Below, piece by piece: positions 63,629-64,000 of a stretch of DNA of 64,000 nucleotides (its first letter is position 1; each line of letters starts with the position of its first letter). This DNA is from an uncultured Flavobacteriales bacterium (lineage in GTDB: Bacteria > Bacteroidota > Bacteroidia > Flavobacteriales_E > Vicingaceae). Location: NCBI GenBank assembly GCA_905479915.1, contig CAJQOH010000023.1:62001-126000 (forward strand), read 5' to 3'. The translations under genes were made by a program, and so were the position numbers. The notes beneath the pieces are model-generated. The model worked only from the letters and a program-made list of their open reading frames with translations. It did no database searches and was not told the DNA's origin.

Positions 63629-64000
63629 ATGAACGTTCCAGCAGAATTAAAATATACTAAAGATCACGAATGGATTAGAGTTGATGGAAATACTGTAACA
63701 ATTGGAATTACCGATTTTGCACAAGGAGAATTAGGTGATATTGTTTATGTTGAAGTAGAAACAGAAGGAGAAACTTTAGCCCAAGAAGAAGTTTTTGGAA
63801 CAGTAGAAGCTGTAAAAACAGTTTCGGATTTGTTTATGCCTGTTTCAGGTGAAGTAACAGCATTTAATGAAGCTATCGAATCTGCTCCAGAATCAGTAAA
63901 TAACGATCCTTATGGTGATGGTTGGATGATTAAAGTAGAGCTTTCTGATGCAAGTGAATTAGATGCTTTACTTACAGCAGATCAATACAAAGAATTGATT
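63629..64000 (+). CDS. gcvH: Glycine cleavage system H protein, cut at the window edge
   Basis: The first 124 codons are present; the stop lies beyond the window. The sequence opens [16 protein letters not shown]. It contains the lipoylation site in the [21 protein letters not shown] segment, the Lys of EAVKTVSD, and [17 protein letters not shown]. GcvH shuttles the aminomethyl group on its lipoyl arm between the P, T and L proteins. The end of the visible part (ADQYKELI) suggests only a couple of residues are missing. It follows sprA by 81 bases. Confidence 0.95.
   Translation, partial: MNVPAELKYTKDHEWIRVDGNTVTIGITDFAQGELGDIVYVEVETEGETLAQEEVFGTVEAVKTVSDLFMPVSGEVTAFNEAIESAPESVNNDPYGDGWMIKVELSDASELDALLTADQYKELI

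Overview
The window is AT-rich DNA from a member of the Bacteroidota, most likely order Flavobacteriales. The basis is family content plus promoter style: a SprA translocon of the type IX secretion system (T9SS), secreted proteins with type A and type B T9SS sorting domains, an alternative complex III (ACIII) operon joined to an aa3-type cytochrome oxidase, Omp28 and DUF6029 proteins, DUF4924, PorT-like barrels, and promoters of the Bacteroidota form TTG-N19-TAnnTTTG. Gene density is high. No gap between genes exceeds about 210 bases, except that the apparent gap at 17730-18439 is the second half of dnaX in another frame. I found no tRNA, rRNA, CRISPR array, insertion sequence or prophage.

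Layout. 1-10.2 kb: DsbD, small hypotheticals and a lipoprotein, an ACP phosphodiesterase, a secreted M61 peptidase followed by a LytS/LytTR pair, a SiaC-like protein, a Skp/OmpH chaperone and DUF4924. 10.3-19.6 kb: a T9SS type B cargo protein; then on the minus strand FdhD, the rpsP-rimM-trmN6 operon, an M16 peptidase lipoprotein and dnaX. 19.7-26.3 kb, plus strand: a small barrel protein, rpsF-rpsR-rplI, and rimP-nusA-infB. 26.3-41.3 kb: a SPOR protein on the minus strand, then the respiratory block actABCDEF-coxB-coxA-two subunit III genes-subunit IV, ended by a terminator and followed by SCO and a small CxxC membrane protein. 41.3-51.3 kb: a barrel protein, ruvB, a ferritin-like protein and queG, converging on ubiX, a PorT-like barrel, Omp28, DUF6029, TlpA and a large Omp28/T9SS protein. 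51.5-64 kb: a T9SS cargo protein with four calcium-loop-like repeats, a sirtuin, and maeB-ruvA-sprA-gcvH (gcvH is cut by the window edge).

How the genes fit together. ActA-F oxidise menaquinol and pass electrons to the adjacent aa3 oxidase, whose copper centres are probably loaded by SCO. SprA exports proteins with sorting domains, at least three of which lie in this window. DsbD, TlpA and two Omp28 proteins, each with a CxxC motif, suggest an active extracytoplasmic thiol system. The rpsF, rpsP and rimP-nusA-infB operons are core translation and transcription genes.

Most of the window is conserved housekeeping DNA, and I see no mobile or defence island. The strongest second-look signals are: (1) dnaX split at an A10 run that contains the classical A AAA AAG slip site, with the tau domain continuing in the -1 frame; (2) a terminator-like hairpin and a four-codon upstream ORF in the rimP-nusA-infB leader; (3) a perfect 9-1-9 Fur-family-like palindrome upstream of the ACIII operon; (4) an Omp28/DUF6029/TlpA/Omp28 cluster that may form a cell-surface thiol system; (5) a structured spacer inside the cox operon; (6) seven-base tandem repeats filling the queG/ubiX junction.
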